This document shows positions 43,817 to 55,129 of a stretch of 64,000 bases of DNA, piece after piece; within the stretch, counting starts at the first letter, position 1, and each line of letters begins with the position of its first letter. The position numbers and the translations under genes were made by a program. The notes beneath the pieces were generated by a model that ran no database searches, had not been told where the DNA came from, and was given only the letters and a program-made list of their open reading frames with translations. This DNA comes from Macrotis lagotis (Eukaryota > Chordata > Mammalia > Peramelemorphia > Peramelidae), in the NCBI RefSeq assembly GCF_037893015.1, contig NC_133661.1, positions 245,097,503 through 245,161,502 on the forward strand, given 5' to 3'.

Positions 43817-44564
43817 GGGGGGTGGAGCCAAGATGGCGACATGAAGGGATAGAGTCTTAGGAGCTCTCTGATAAAAACTCATAACTAAGGACTCTAACTA
43901 AACTTTCGAGAGACAGAACCCACAAAGGGACCCAGTGAGGCAGTTCTCCTACTCAAGGTAACCTGGAAAAGAGTAGAAAGGCTCTGCTCCCCGGGGTCAG
44001 AGGGGCGGCCCACCAGAGGGGTGGCCCGCCAGAGGGAAAGAATTTCAGCCTCCCGGAGGCAGCCCCAGAGCACTAGGAGCAGCAGCTCACAGCAGCAGGG
44101 GAGTCTCCTGAGCTGCACCCCGGGGAGCACCGGGCACAAAGTGGGAGATCAGCGGGGGACCTCTGCCAGAGCGAGCACATGGAGCCCAGCCCTCAGGGCA
44201 CACAGCGAGGACTTTGGTCTTTCCACAGCCCAGACCTGGAAACAGAAGCAGGCAGAGCCGGTAAGCAGGAGCCCCCAGGGCATGAGCCCATTGAGCTGAG
44301 GGAGGGCAGTGAAGAGAGACACTGCCAAGCTCTGTCCTCTGCCCCTGGAACAGGACTCTGGGGCTCAGACCACATTCAGATCCTGATCACAATCTAGGCC
44401 CCCCCATAGAACAACAGGGCCCCCCCACCTCAACCCCGTGGCAGAGCGGGGCGCTTATGGTCATTCACAGACCAGGAGGGAGGATAGAGCCTCATACACT
44501 GAGACCCTTGTGGTAGTGTCCCAAAAGCTCAGGAAGCACCCCAAAACAGGCTTAGGCTGGGAAA
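43817..44564 (+). promoter_or_regulatory. Half-L1 5' UTR with probable internal promoter
   Basis: GC-rich region beginning GGAGCCAAGATGGCG. The AAGATGG segment resembles the YY1-type site at L1 5' ends. A homologous 5' UTR is in the fragment at 35615-36303. Confidence 0.65.
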
Positions 44565-45323
44565 ATGAGCAAGCAAAGAAACAAGAGGAAGACCATTGAG
44601 AAATATTTTGCATATGAGCCCAAGAAGGATCAAAATACTCAGTCTGAAGATGAGGAAGCACAAGCTCCTGCATCTAAGGACTCCAAGAAAAACAGAAATT
44701 GGGCTCAGACTATGACAGAGCTCAAAAAAGACTTTGAAAATCAAATGAGGGAGTTAGAAGAAAAACTGGGAAAAGAAAGGCGAGAGCTGCAGGAAAAACA
44801 TGAAAATGAAGTCAGCAGCCTAGTCAAGGAAATCCAAAAAAATGCTGAAGAAAATAGCATGCTAAAAAACAGCTTAGGTCAAATGGATAAAACAGTTCAA
44901 AAAGTTATTGAGGAGAAGAATGCTTTAAAAAGCAAAATTGGCCAGATGGAAAAAGAGATAAGAAAACTCTCTGAGGAGAACAAATCCTTCAGACAAAGAA
45001 TAGAATTCAGGGAGATTGATGAATTTACCAGAAATCAGGAATCAATACTTCAAAACCAAAAAAATGAAAAATTAGAAGAAAATGTGAAATATCTCATTGA
45101 AAAAACAACTGATATGGAAAACAGACTTAGGAAAGATAATTTAAAAATTATTGGAATACCTGAAAGTCATGATCAGGAAAAGAGCCTTGACATCATTTTC
45201 AAAGAATTACTACAGGAAAATTGCCCTGATACTCTAGAAGCAGAGAGCAAAATAGAAATGGAGAGAATCCACCGATCCCCCAGAGAAAGAGATCCAAAAA
45301 ACCAACCCCTAGGAATATTATAG
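44565..45323 (+). pseudogene. L1 ORF1p-like protein, N-terminal and RRM parts (frameshifted)
   Basis: Starts MSKQRNKRKTIEKYF in a strong context after the 5' UTR. Residues 1-45 are basic and disordered. About 45-165 form a long Lys/Glu-rich coiled coil with Leu/Ile heptads, needed for trimerisation in L1 ORF1p. About 165-215 carry the RRM-like core (LRKDNLKIIGIPE), which binds single-stranded RNA. The frame ends at 252 codons. The usual follow-on (AKFQNSQVKEKILQAAR) continues in the +1 frame from about 45310, so one base has been gained near CCCCTA. ORF1p coats the element RNA as a chaperone. This copy no longer encodes a full one. Confidence 0.88.
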
Positions 45324-45673
45324 CCAAGTTCCAGAACTCCCAAGTCAAAGAGAAAATATTACAAGCAGCCAGAAGGACACAGTTCAAATATCGTGGAGTT
45401 GCAGTCAGGATCACACAGGACTTAGCAGCAACTACACTGGAAGCTTGTAGGGCTTGGAATACAATATACTGGAAGGCAAAAGAGCTTAGAATGCAGCCAA
45501 GAATGAACTACCCAGCAAGGCTGAATGTCCTCTTCCAGGGAAAAAGATGGACTTTCAATGAACCAGGGGAATTTCAAATGTTCCTTTTGGAATGGCCAGA
45601 GCTGAACAGGTTTGATCTTCAGATACAGGACTCAGGTGAAGCATGGAGATTGGAGGAGAGGGGGGAAATATGA
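45307..45673 (+). pseudogene. L1 ORF1p-like C-terminal domain, shifted frame
   Basis: Continuation in another frame: AKFQNSQVKEKILQAARRT, then LEACRAWNTIYWKAKELRMQ and MNYPARLNVLFQGK, the layout of the ORF1p C-terminal domain with its basic RNA-binding face. It ends at TGA (45671-45673). The same region recurs at 60060-60160 and after. Confidence 0.8.
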
Positions 45674-46141
45674 GGGACTTAATGAGGATGAACTGCATGT
45701 ATAGAAAAATGATACTGATAATATTCATATGAACCATCTCAGTTAATAGAGCAGGTAGAGAGAGCTTTTATAGTTGAAGCACAGGAGAAAGCTGAATTTG
45801 AAGATAAAATATGGTGTAAAAATGAAGTCAATAGGGAAAAAAGGAAAATGGAATGAGAGAAAGAAAAAGGAGAGGGGGAATAGTCCAAGATATTTCACAT
45901 AATAAGATTTTTTTTTTATTACAATGAGCTATTTCAATGATATGGAAGGGGGGAGGCAAGGGGGAATGAGGGAACCTTTGCTCTCATCAGAGATGGCTAG
46001 GAGAGGAAACATCAAATATACTCAATGGGGTATAGACATCTGGAGTAAGAAGGAGGGGGGAGCAGGTGGAAGGGGTGGGGATGTGAATAAAGGAGGAGAG
46101 GATGGACCGTGGGGAGAGAGTAGTCAGATATAACACATTTT

Positions 46142-46310
46142 CTTTTTTACTTATTGCAAGGGGCTGGGATTGGATGGCCTGCCCAGGACCATAGGGCCAG
46201 GTGGATTCTGGACCTAAGAGGTGGTATGGGGGCTCAGGGTTTCTTGGCCCCAGGACCAGGGATCTGTCTGCTGCGCCACTCAGCTACCCTACAGCAGAGT
46301 CAGAGTGAAA
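46142..46310 (-). repeat. SINE-like block 1 in half-L1 3' region, G-enriched
   Basis: TTATTGCAAGGGGCTGGGAT ... CTGCTGCGCCACTCAGCTAC follows the antisense SINE plan but is far more diverged than other SINEs here, with many A-to-G changes on the + strand. Confidence 0.7.
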
Positions 46311-46483
46311 GGAGAGAGAAAATAAAGTACATGGTAGTGGAGAAATAAGAAAGGAGGGAGTTGCTATCAGCAATTGCAAAGTTGGAAAAATATGGAAGTA
46401 ACTTTTGTGGTGGACTTATCATAAAGAATGTGATCCACCCATGACAGAGTTGTTGGTGTTGGAACAAAGACTGAAGCACATTT

Positions 46484-46650
46484 TTTGTTATTATTATTTG
46501 GGGGAGGGTGCAGGGCAAGTGGGGCTGGGTGGCCTGCCTGGGGCCACATAGCAGGGTGATCTTTGGGTGTCTGGGGCCGGATTCGGACCCAGGTGCTCCT
46601 GGCTCAAGGGCCAATGCTCTGTCTGCCACCCAGCTACCTCTACTATTATT
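46484..46650 (-). repeat. SINE-like block 2 in half-L1 3' region, G-enriched
   Basis: GGGCAAGTGGGGCTGGGTGG, GATCTTTGGGTGTCTGGGGC, CGGATTCGGACCCAGGTGCT. Each A-containing SINE word appears with G instead (TTAAGTGTCTGAGG became TTGGGTGTCTGGGG). Confidence 0.72.
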
Positions 46651-46689
46651 ACTATTTTATTTTATTTTGGGTCTTATTTTTTTTTCTTC

Positions 46690-46850
46690 CTTTTGGTTTT
46701 TGCAGGGCAGTGGGGATTGGGTGGCTTGCATGTCATATGGCTGGGTGATTATTGGGTTTATGAGGCTGGATATGGACTCAGGTGCTCGTGGCTCCAGGGC
46801 TGGTGCTTCGTCCATTGCGCCACCTGGCCATACCTACAATTATCACTATT
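46690..46850 (-). repeat. SINE-like block 3 in half-L1 3' region, G-enriched
   Basis: TTTTTGCAGGGCAGTGGGGA, GGCTGGGTGATTATTGGGTT, TGGACTCAGGTGCTCGTGGC ending GCGCCACCTGGCC. Same orientation and same bias as blocks 1 and 2. Confidence 0.72.
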
Positions 46851-47034
46851 ATTTTTCTTTATTTTAATTTTTTTCCTCTCCCCTTTACTTTTTTCGCCCA
46901 AGCAAGTCTATCTATATTCATGGGGGGAGGGGGAGGGTATTTTGTTTACTTGTAAACAAGAATATTTTATTAATGTAAAAAAAATTTGTACAAAATAAGA
47001 ATAAATAAATTTAAAAAAATGTACCCACAAAAAA

Positions 47035-47045
47035 AGAAAGTTTAT
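47035..47045. repeat. Half-L1 target-site duplication (3')
   Basis: AGAAAGTTTAT, identical to 43806-43816. Confidence 0.88.
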
Positions 47046-47104
47046 AGTTAGAAACAAATTTTATAATCTTTTATGCTGTTAAATTTTATTAATTATAGAA
47101 GGCT

Positions 47105-47915
47105 AAATATGACCAGAAAGGATAATGATCATTGTTGGAAGGGTTGTGGGAAATCTGGGACACTATTACATTATTGGTGGAGCTGTGAACTCATCCAACC
47201 TTTCTGAAGAGAAATTTGGAACTACTCGCAAAGGCCAACAAAAATGTGCATTCCCTTTGATCCAGCAATACTACTACTGGGATTATACCCTGAAGAGATG
47301 ATGGAAAAAGAGTAAAAACATAACTTGTACAAAAATATTCATAGCAGCCCTGTTTGTGGTGGCAAAGAATTGGAAATCAAGTAAATGTCCTTCAATTGGG
47401 GAATGGCTTAGCCAACTCTGGTATATGTATGTCATGGAACACTATTGTTCTATTAGAAATCAGGAGAGATGAGAATTCAGGGAAGCCTGGAGGGATTTGC
47501 ATGAACTGATGCTGAGTGAGATGAGCAGAACCAGAAAAACACTGTACACCCTAACAGCAACATGGGGTTGATGATCAACCTTGATGGACAAGCTTATTTC
47601 ATCAGTGCAATAATCAGGGACAATTTGGGACATGGATAATACCATCTGTATCCAGATATAGAACTGTGGAGTTTGAACAAAAATTCGAGTTAGAAAAAAA
47701 AATTGCTATCTTATTGAGTGATCTTGTTATCTCTTAAACTTTATGTTTCTTCTTTAACGATATGATTTCTCTCTCATCACACTCAATTTGGATCAATGTA
47801 TACCATGGAAACAATGTAAAGACTGACAAATTGCTTTCTGTGGGGGGGTGGGGGGGAGGAAAGTGAGATTGGGGAAAAAATTGTAAAACTAAATAAAATC
47901 TTTAATTAAAAAAAA
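47105..47915 (+). mobile_element. L1 3' end with ORF2 C-terminus, 5'-truncated
   Basis: ATTATAGAAGGCT before and ATTACAGAAGGCT after (one mismatch) mark the insertion. The first 470 bp match the ORF2 C-terminal coding region (FDPAIPLLGLYP-like, GEWLSQLWYMYVMEHYCSI-like in translation) with stops. The rest is the standard 3' UTR. Confidence 0.9.
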
Positions 47916-48305
47916 ATTACAGAAGGCTGTTTGTTCCTTATTTGTTCCTGAGATGTAAAATGACTCCTTTTGTTTGTATCCTGTCTCCCCATTACTCCTT
48001 CACTCAGCTTCCAGTTCCCAGTTACTTGACCTTGTCCATTGACAGTAGTGTGACAGGAAATGACATGTTGAATTGTAGTTTCTCATTGGAGAATACCTGC
48101 TCCAGGTTGTTAACCATTCCCCAAGCTCCACCCCTTGTCCAAACTATAGAAGTGTTTTTAAGAGGAAGCACTACCTCTTCTTGCTTCTTCTTGACTCTTA
48201 TCTTCCACCCTTGCAGGATGTCTGCATCTCTTTTTCCTTCCTAGGCCATGTGGTCCCATGCTAGGCCCTGGTGGCTCCATGAACCCCCATGAAATATGGC
48301 TGAGG
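47916..48305. other. No recognisable gene
   Basis: Holds a 100-codon frame (47942-48244) with no recognised domain. Confidence 0.4.
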
Positions 48306-48343
<38 letters not shown>

Positions 48344-48353
48344 GTCTCTCTTT

Positions 48354-48400
<47 letters not shown>
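48306..48400. repeat. (CT)n microsatellite
   Basis: About 95 bp of CT with a few GTCT interruptions. Pyrimidine/purine strand asymmetry. Confidence 0.95.
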
Positions 48401-48403
<3 letters not shown>

Positions 48404-48758
48404 TCACCCTGTCCTAAAGTGCTTGATGACTCCCAGAGGGAGAAAAGTTTTAACCTATTTACTTTGTAAAAATTTATAAAAAAAATACTGAGCATTTTTA
48501 AAATCCCAGGAAACATGTAAATTTCTTTGTCTTTCAATAACCCTCTATTTATATCTGTAATGGTGACTCCAAATCCCATCCACTACAAGTAGAACCTGGA
48601 GAACATTGCATTCAACAATGGCAATAGTATAATGATAATTAACAATGAAAGACTATTCTAATCAATATAATTATCCATGACAATTTAAAAAGCTTTATGA
48701 TGAAAAATACTTTCTACCTCCTTAGAGAGAACTGATAAACTTGAAGTACAGATTGAAG
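48401..48758. other. No recognisable feature
   Basis: Unclassified. Confidence 0.4.
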
Positions 48759-48913
48759 GATTTTTTTTTAGATTTTTCAAGGCAATGGGATTAAGTGGCT
48801 TGCCCAAGGCCACAAGGCTAGGTAATTATTAAGTGTCTGAGGTCGGATTTGAACCCAGGTACTCCTGACTCCAAGGCTGGTGCTTTATTCACTGTGTCAC
48901 CTAGCCACCCACG
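48759..48913 (-). mobile_element. tRNA-derived SINE, antisense, with target duplication
   Basis: Full-length. GAAGGATTTTTT is repeated on both flanks. Confidence 0.92.
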
Positions 48914-48999
48914 AAGGATTTTTTCCCTTATTTTTCTTGTCTTTTTTCCCCAAGTGGCTAATGTGAAAATATGTTTTGCATGACTTTATATGTAGATTG

Positions 49000-49240
49000 T
49001 TGTTCTAATTTTGTGACCCCATTTGGGGTTTTCTTGACAAAGATACTGAGGTGCTTTACCATTTTCTTCTCAAGATCATTTTACTCTTCTATACTCTTCT
49101 CTACAAATGAGGAAACTGAGACAGGTTTAAGTAGCTTGCCCAGAGTCACACAGTTGGTAAGTATCTGGGGCCATATTTGAATTCAGCAAGATTAGTCTTC
49201 CTGATTCCAAGCACAGCACTCTAATATCTGTACCACCTAG
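49000..49240 (-). mobile_element. CORE-SINE, antisense
   Basis: TTTGTGACCCCATTTGGGG, TTTTCTTGACAAAGATACTG and TGAGGAAACTGAGACAGG, ending TACCACCTAGCTGCC. Confidence 0.82.
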
Positions 49241-49254
49241 CTGCCTTAATTTTG

Positions 49255-49400
49255 AGAGGTGGTTACTATTATAATCCTCACTTAATAGTTGAGGAAACTG
49301 AGACAGAGAGAAGTTAAATGACTTGTCCAGGGTCATACAGATTCATCATCAGACCTTTCTGACTTTAGGTCCAGGACTCCTATCCACTAAGCCACCTTAC
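49255..49400 (+). repeat. MIR-like SINE
   Basis: GTTGAGGAAACTGAGACAGA, AATGACTTGTCCAGGGTCAT and GGTCCAGGACTCCTATCCAC. Confidence 0.6.
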
Positions 49401-50569
49401 TTCCTCAATAACTCTTCTTAGAGTAGAAAGAGGCTTCAGAGAGAGAGCCTTTCCCCTTTAGTCCTAGCCTAAAAAGTAATATTTAAAGTACAAGAATACC
49501 TTATTTACTATTGAACTCTAGTCAAATCATTTAACCACTCTCTGTCTCATTTTCACATGGATACCTGCCTCCTTCTTCAACAAGGACTTTTCCCTGCAAG
49601 GTAAAAATTGACAACAAAGATGGAATTCAGAGTTAATGTGCCTTCATCAAAACTTCTTTGTGCTTTGTGACTTGGTCTAGGAAGTAATAGAACTCACTGG
49701 TGTCAATGTATCATACCTCATCATGGGCTAGCAAAAGCAGTGTTGCAGTTATTTCCTTCTCAAAACCCCCCTAGTCTTGCACAAGTTATCTTCTTCCTGA
49801 TCACTCCATTATATTTAAGATTGCCAGCAACAACCATCTGTAGACCTTCTCCAATCTTTGTTTCTAGCCAGACCATGGTGGGTTGACCAGGTCACGATAT
49901 AGGAAACATATGGAAACATATGGAAAAACATATCATTTTGTCCACTGCAGCAGCAAGGGCACATGAACACACAGGAACATGGTAAGTGACTTTTTTTTGT
50001 TAGATGAAAGGCAGCCTTCCTTGTTAGATTACATTAAGGCTCTGGGCATCCTTCCTGCTGAATCAGGTGAACTTATAGCAGTGGGACAGTGGAGGCAAAA
50101 TTTGGGACCCTGGGCTAGTTTTGATGACTCTAACAATCTCTGAACATGCATATCAGGAACTCATAATCCTGACCCATAACACCAATAAATCAGTAATCAG
50201 CAATAAGCAGACAGGGCCATTTCTGGTTGGAGGCTTACGATAAGTTTGCAGACTTTCAGGGTTATTTGGGGACAATCACCCTTCTAGAGGAAAATCATGT
50301 GGTTGAAGACAGTCAGATATAAAGGCTCTGCTTTCCCAGGTTTTAGGTTCCACTGTGAACATAGGCTGAAATGTAGAGTCTTCTATAGATCTTAGGCTAT
50401 GATGACAAATGAAGCATCTATTAAATGCTTACCAAGCACAAAGCACTGGAGTACAAACAGAAAGGCAAAACATCTAATTCACTGGAATCAACATACATTA
50501 CTGAACTGTATCAGATTATGAGATATGAATTCATACAGGGCAGAAACAAGATATAATTTGGGCTCTTAT
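49401..50569. other. No recognisable gene
   Basis: MIR/L2-like crumb at 50405-50470 (AATGCTTACCAAGCACAAAG). Otherwise unclassified. Confidence 0.4.
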
Positions 50570-50800
50570 AGCTAGACAATATGATTGATAAATCTTCAGG
50601 GCTGAAGTCATCTTTCTGAGTTCAAATCTGGCCTCGGACACTAACTGAAGCAAGCCCTCTCTTTTTAGTTTCTTGCCTCAGTTTCTTCATCTGTAAAATG
50701 AGCTGAAAAAAGAAATGGCAAACCAATTCAGTAATTTTGCAAAGAGCAATCCATTCACCCTATTCAGGGTCACAAAAGATGAACTGAAAGGACTTTAAAA
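50570..50800 (+). mobile_element. CORE-SINE
   Basis: GAGTTCAAATCTGGCCTCGG, TTTCTTCATCTGTAAAATGA, AATGGCAAACCAATTCAGTA and TTCAGGGTCACAAAAGATGA in sense order. Confidence 0.75.
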
Positions 50801-51205
50801 TTAGTCAGAAACTGGAATATTATATCTGCTTTCTCCCTGCTGAGACCCTTGATAGCATTCTGATACAAAGTGTTAAACCCTTCTTTTGTGGGTGGGAAAA
50901 AGCACTTGTATGTTAATCAAAAACAATATTGCAAGTCCATGAGACATTCTGTTGGAACTAGATTTATTATAAGAGAATGAACATGCATATGGAACCCTAA
51001 GAAAACAAAAAATGTTCACATTCCAAACAGAAGTTCATATATTTATGAAATTGAGCCAAAGAGAAGAGGAGCAACAGAAATCTCTACCACCTAAATGGGA
51101 ATGAGAAAACATGAGTAATTAAGATGGCAAAAGTAGCATTCTTTTCCCTCAGAAACTGCTGTTGTTTGACCATGAAATTAGGGAAGGGATGCCATGAGTA
51201 GCAAG
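50801..51205. other. No recognisable feature
   Basis: Unclassified. Confidence 0.4.
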
Positions 51206-51644
51206 CGAATTGAATTTTTTAAATTGAAATTTGATTTTATTTTCCCAATTACATGCATTTGTAGTTTTTCATCATTTATCCATTGGCAAATTTGTGAATT
51301 ACACATTTTTCTACCCCCTTCCCTTCCTTCCCTCCTTCCCCATGGTAGCAAACAATCTGGTAAAAGTTGTACATGTACATTTGTGTTTAACATCTTTACA
51401 TATTAGTCATTTTGTATAAGAGGAATTAGAACCAAGGGGAAAGAAAGAAAACCATGAGATAGGAAAGAAAAATATGAGATTCGTTTTTAAAAACTGAACA
51501 TAGCATACACTCAGATTCCCTGGTTTTTCCCCCTCTAGATGTAGATGGCATTGTTCATAACAGGTCTCTCAGGATTGTCCTAGCTGTATGAACTGGTGAG
51601 AAGAGCTGCTGCATTCATCATAGTTGATCAACTCACAATGTTGG

Positions 51645-51934
51645 TCTGGGGCAGCTAGGTGGCCTTGGATTCAGGAGGACAGGAGTTCAAATCTGGTCTC
51701 AGACACTTGTCTCTTACTAGCTGTTTGATCTTGGGCACTTAATCCCAATTGTCTCACATCCAGGGCAATCTCCAGTCATCCTGATTTATATCTGGTCACT
51801 GGATCCAGATGGCTCTGTAGTAGAAAGTGAGATTGATGACTTAGCATAGCACCCCCTCACTCAAATCCAATTCACCTGTCTATCATGGCATCACCTCCCT
51901 GATGTTGTGATCTTCTTCAAAAATGAAGGACAAG

Positions 51935-51970
<36 letters not shown>
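51645..51970 (+). mobile_element. Long SINE (tRNA head plus 3' body) inserted in L1
   Basis: TGGGGCAGCTAGGTGGC head, a B-box-like GAGTTCAAATCTGG, and a 3' body with TCACTGGATCCAGATGGCTC, CACCCCCTCACTCAAATCCA and AATGAAGGACAAGC. It ends in an (ATT)n tail. ACAATGTTG is duplicated on both sides. Its 3' body is the source of the repeats at 2960 and 4764. Confidence 0.88.
51936..51969. repeat. (ATT)n tail microsatellite
   Basis: About 11 ATT units forming the tail of the long SINE. Confidence 0.92.
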
Positions 51971-52485
51971 AATGTTGTTGTTAATGTATATATTGTTCTC
52001 TTGATTCTGCTCCCTTGGCTCAGCATCAGTTCCGTAATTCTTTCCATGCTTCTCTAGAGTCTGTCCATTCTACTATTATGGAATAATAGTACTCCATAAC
52101 TTACATATATCAAAACTTGTTCATTTTTTCTCCAATTGATGGACATTCCCTCAATTACCAATTCTTTGCCTCTACAAAAAAAAAGCTGCTATGAATGTTT
52201 TTAAGGGAAACCCAATGTATACCTATACTTCTAAACTTTTTAATAGGAATTTTATCAAAGATTTTTTTAGCTTCTATTGAGACAATTTCCTATTTTTGCT
52301 ATTGAAATGTTCAATAATGTTGAGTGCTTTCCTAATATTGAACCATTGGTTTATGATTTTCTTTGTCTGTTTTTGACTCTTCCTGGTTTAGGTATCAGGA
52401 ATACTATATGATACCATATTGGTATCATAAAAGGAATTTGGGAGAACTTCTATTTTTTAAAAGTTTACATAGAATTGGAATTAAT

Positions 52486-52635
52486 TAGGGCAACTAAGTG
52501 GCACAGTGAATAGAGTACCAGCCCTGGAGGAAAACTGAGTTCAAATATGGTCTCAGACTATTAATTATCTAGCTGTGTGACCTTGGGCAAGTCACTTAAC
52601 ACCCCATTGCCTTGGGAAAACAAAAACAAAAACAA
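52486..52635 (+). mobile_element. tRNA-derived SINE inserted in L1 ORF2
   Basis: Full-length. AATTGGAATTAATT is repeated on both flanks. Confidence 0.92.
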
Positions 52636-53564
52636 AATTGGAATTAATTGTTCCTTAAATGTTTGGTAGAATTCAATTATAAAGCCATTTGAACCTGGAG
52701 TCTTTTTCTTAGAGAGTTTATTGATGATTTCTTCAATTTCTTTTTCTGAAATGGGGCTATTTAAATATTTCATTTCCTCTTTGGTTAATCTATATAATTT
52801 GTATTTTTGTAAATATTCTTTCATTTCACTCAACTTATCAAACTGATTGACATAAAGTTGGGCAAAATAGCTCCAAATTAACTTTTCAATTTTCTCCTCA
52901 TTGGTGATTTCATCCTTTTTGGTTCTGATATTGGTAATTTAGTATTCTTCTTTCTTTTTTTTAAATCAAATTAGCTAAAGGTTTATCTATTTTATTGATT
53001 TTTTTCTCACAAAACCAACTCTTCGTTTTATTTATTAGATCATTGGTTTTCTTGTTTTCAGTTTTATTAATGGCTCCTTTGATTTTCAGAATTACTAATC
53101 TGGTATTTAATTGGGATCTTTAATTGTTCTAGCTTTTTTAAGTTGTACCCAATTCATTAATTTATTTTTTCTATTTTATTTATATAAGCATTTTGAGATA
53201 TAAAATTTCCCCTAAAAATTGCTTTTGCTGATCATTGTTATCATTTTATTGAACAGAATTATTTCTATGATTTGTTGTTTGATATACTCATTCTTTATAC
53301 TTAAGTTATTTTCTTTCCAATTAATTTTTGGTTTATCTTTCTATGGTCCTTTATTATGGGTAATTTTATTGCATCATGAAATGAAAAGTATGCATTTATT
53401 ATTTCTGCCTTTCTGCTTTTGATTGTAAAGTTTTTATATCCTAGTACATGATCAATTTTGGTATAGGAGCCTTATACTACAGAAAAAAAAATATCCTTTT
53501 CTGTCCCCATCCTCTTTTCTCCAGAGGTCTATCATTTTCAATAATTTTATTCACCTTCTTTTTT

Positions 53565-53735
53565 GGGGGGGGGGTGTTTTGTTTTTGTTTTTTTTTTTGC
53601 TAGGCAATGGGGTTAAGTGGCTTGCCCAGGGCCACACAGCTAGGTAATTATTAAGTGTCTGAGACCAGATTTGAACCCAGGTACTCCTGACTCCAGGGCC
53701 AGTGCTTTTATCCACTGTGCCACCTAGCTGCCCCC
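53565..53735 (-). mobile_element. tRNA-derived SINE, antisense, inserted in L1
   Basis: Full-length with a G10 run in its tail region. ATTCACCTTCTT lies on both flanks. Confidence 0.92.
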
Positions 53736-53925
53736 TATTCACCTTCTTAACTTCCTTCTTGTTTATTTTATGTTTAGATTTATCTAGTTCTGAGAGAGAG
53801 GGAGGATGAGGTCCATCACTATTGCAGTTTTGCTGTCTATGTATCCTTGTTATTCATTCAGTTTCTCCTCTAATAAATTGAATGCTATATCACTAGGTGC
53901 ATATATGTTTAATAATGATATAACC

Positions 53926-54072
53926 TGGGGCAGCTAGGTGGCACAGTGGATATAGCAGTAGCCCTGGAGTCAGGAAGACATGAGCTCAGGGCTCAGACAC
54001 CTAATAATTAACAAGCAGTGTTACCTTGGGCAAGTCACTTAATCCCATTGCCTTACAAAAAACAAAAAATAA
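53926..54072 (+). mobile_element. tRNA-derived SINE inserted in L1
   Basis: Head GGGGCAGCTAGGTGGCACAG. Flanks AATGATATAAC and AACGACATAAC are a diverged target duplication. Confidence 0.88.
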
Positions 54073-54869
54073 CGACATAACTTCAATGCCTATGATCCCT
54101 TTTAAGATGATATAGTTTCCTTCTTTATCCCTTTTAATGAGATCTCTTTTTGCTTTTGCTTTGTCTGAGATCAGGATTTGCTTCCACTGAAGCATAATAT
54201 ATTTTGCTCCAGTCTTTTACCTTTACCCTATGTATATCTCTCTGCTTCAAATGTGTTTCTTGTAAACAACGTATTGTAGGATTATGATTTTTTTAAGCCA
54301 TTCTGCTATCTGCTTCTGTTTTATGGGAGAGTTTATCTCATTCATATTTAGTTAAGATTACTAATTATATATTTCCCTCCTTGCTATCTTTCCCCGTTTA
54401 TATTTTTCTCTTTCCTTTCCTCTTATTCCTCCTCACTAATGTTCCTTTACTCTTTTAACTTTTCTATTAAATTTTAACTTTAAGTTTACTTTCACTTAAA
54501 ACTTCCCTTTCCTTTTATCAGTCTATTCTTACCATACTTTCCCTTTTACCCCCTACTTCCCAGTAGGGCAGGATAGATTTTTTGAACCCAATTGGGAATG
54601 TATGCTATTCCCTCTCTGGGTCATATCTATTGAATAGGATTTACTCAGTGTTCACACCCTCCCTTCCTCTGCCTGCCCCATGACAGCAGGTCTTTATGCT
54701 TCTTCTTCTGGTGTTATTTAATCCACTAATGCCTATCCTCCTAGTATAGTCTTCCATTTTAAGTGCTTAATTGTGTTAACCTTGTCTTATAATTATATCC
54801 CTTATATCCCCTTTGTCAAAATATAATCCTTTGATTTGACCTGATAGAAATACTATTCTCCTGACTCCT

Positions 54870-55017
54870 TTTTTTTAGTTTTTTTTTTGCAAGGCAAACA
54901 GGGTTAAGTGACTTGCCCAAGGCCACACAGCTAGGTAATTATTAAGTGTCTGAGGCAGGATTTGAATTCAGATACTCCATGGCCGGTGTTTTATCTACTA
55001 CACTACCTAGCCACCCC
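54870..55017 (-). mobile_element. tRNA-derived SINE, antisense, with target duplication
   Basis: TAGAAATACTATTCTC is duplicated on both flanks. Full-length apart from a gap near the reverse A box. Confidence 0.92.
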
Positions 55018-55129
55018 TAGAAATACTATTCTCAAAGATTAATTTATTGATTACTTGATTGATTGTTCAACAGCATTGCCTCATTCACTAAGTAGCCTCC
55101 CCTCTTCAGTTTCATTAGAAATACACTTT

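Larger units (their letters stand above)
43817..47034 (+). mobile_element. Full-length half-L1 (HAL1-like), ORF1-only retrotransposon
   Basis: A 3,218-bp unit flanked by an 11-bp target duplication. It opens with GGAGCCAAGATGGCG, a classic L1 5' end. It has a 0.75-kb GC-rich 5' UTR, one ORF1 reading unit (frameshifted near 45307) and 1.36 kb of 3' region ending in an A-rich AATAAATAAATTTAAAAAAA tail. No endonuclease or RT coding sequence lies anywhere between the duplications. So this is a complete ORF1-only element, mobilised by an L1 ORF2 protein in trans. HAL1 elements are known from mammals, and the family assignment rests on structure only. Confidence 0.85.
45674..47034 (+). other. Half-L1 3' region (no ORF2)
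   Basis: Purine-rich 3' sequence (GGAGGCAAGGGGGAATGAGG and similar), matched by 60400-60777, then three SINE-like antisense blocks and the A-rich terminus. No frame encodes RT or endonuclease motifs. Confidence 0.75.
51206..54600 (-). mobile_element. Older L1, antisense, with ORF2 RT region, interrupted by four SINEs
   Basis: Left to right this runs from the 3' UTR (51206-52080), through the ORF2 C-terminal part (52080-52230, CAATTGATGGACATTCCCTC), to the RT coding region. The antisense frame 52640-52833 reads [20 protein letters not shown] followed by [13 protein letters not shown], the L1 RT entry motif. Sequence between EN and RT extends to about 54600. Parts of RT are missing between 52230 and 52640. 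Many stops show the copy is dead. Confidence 0.75.

Noticed and set aside
46508..46998. 119- and 143-codon frames rich in Gly/Trp/Phe
   Set aside because: They translate the G-enriched SINE-like blocks and a T-rich stretch of the half-L1 3' region in the antisense-of-SINE direction.
48241..48579. 112-codon antisense frame rich in Glu/Arg
   Set aside because: Translation of the (CT)n microsatellite; low complexity only.
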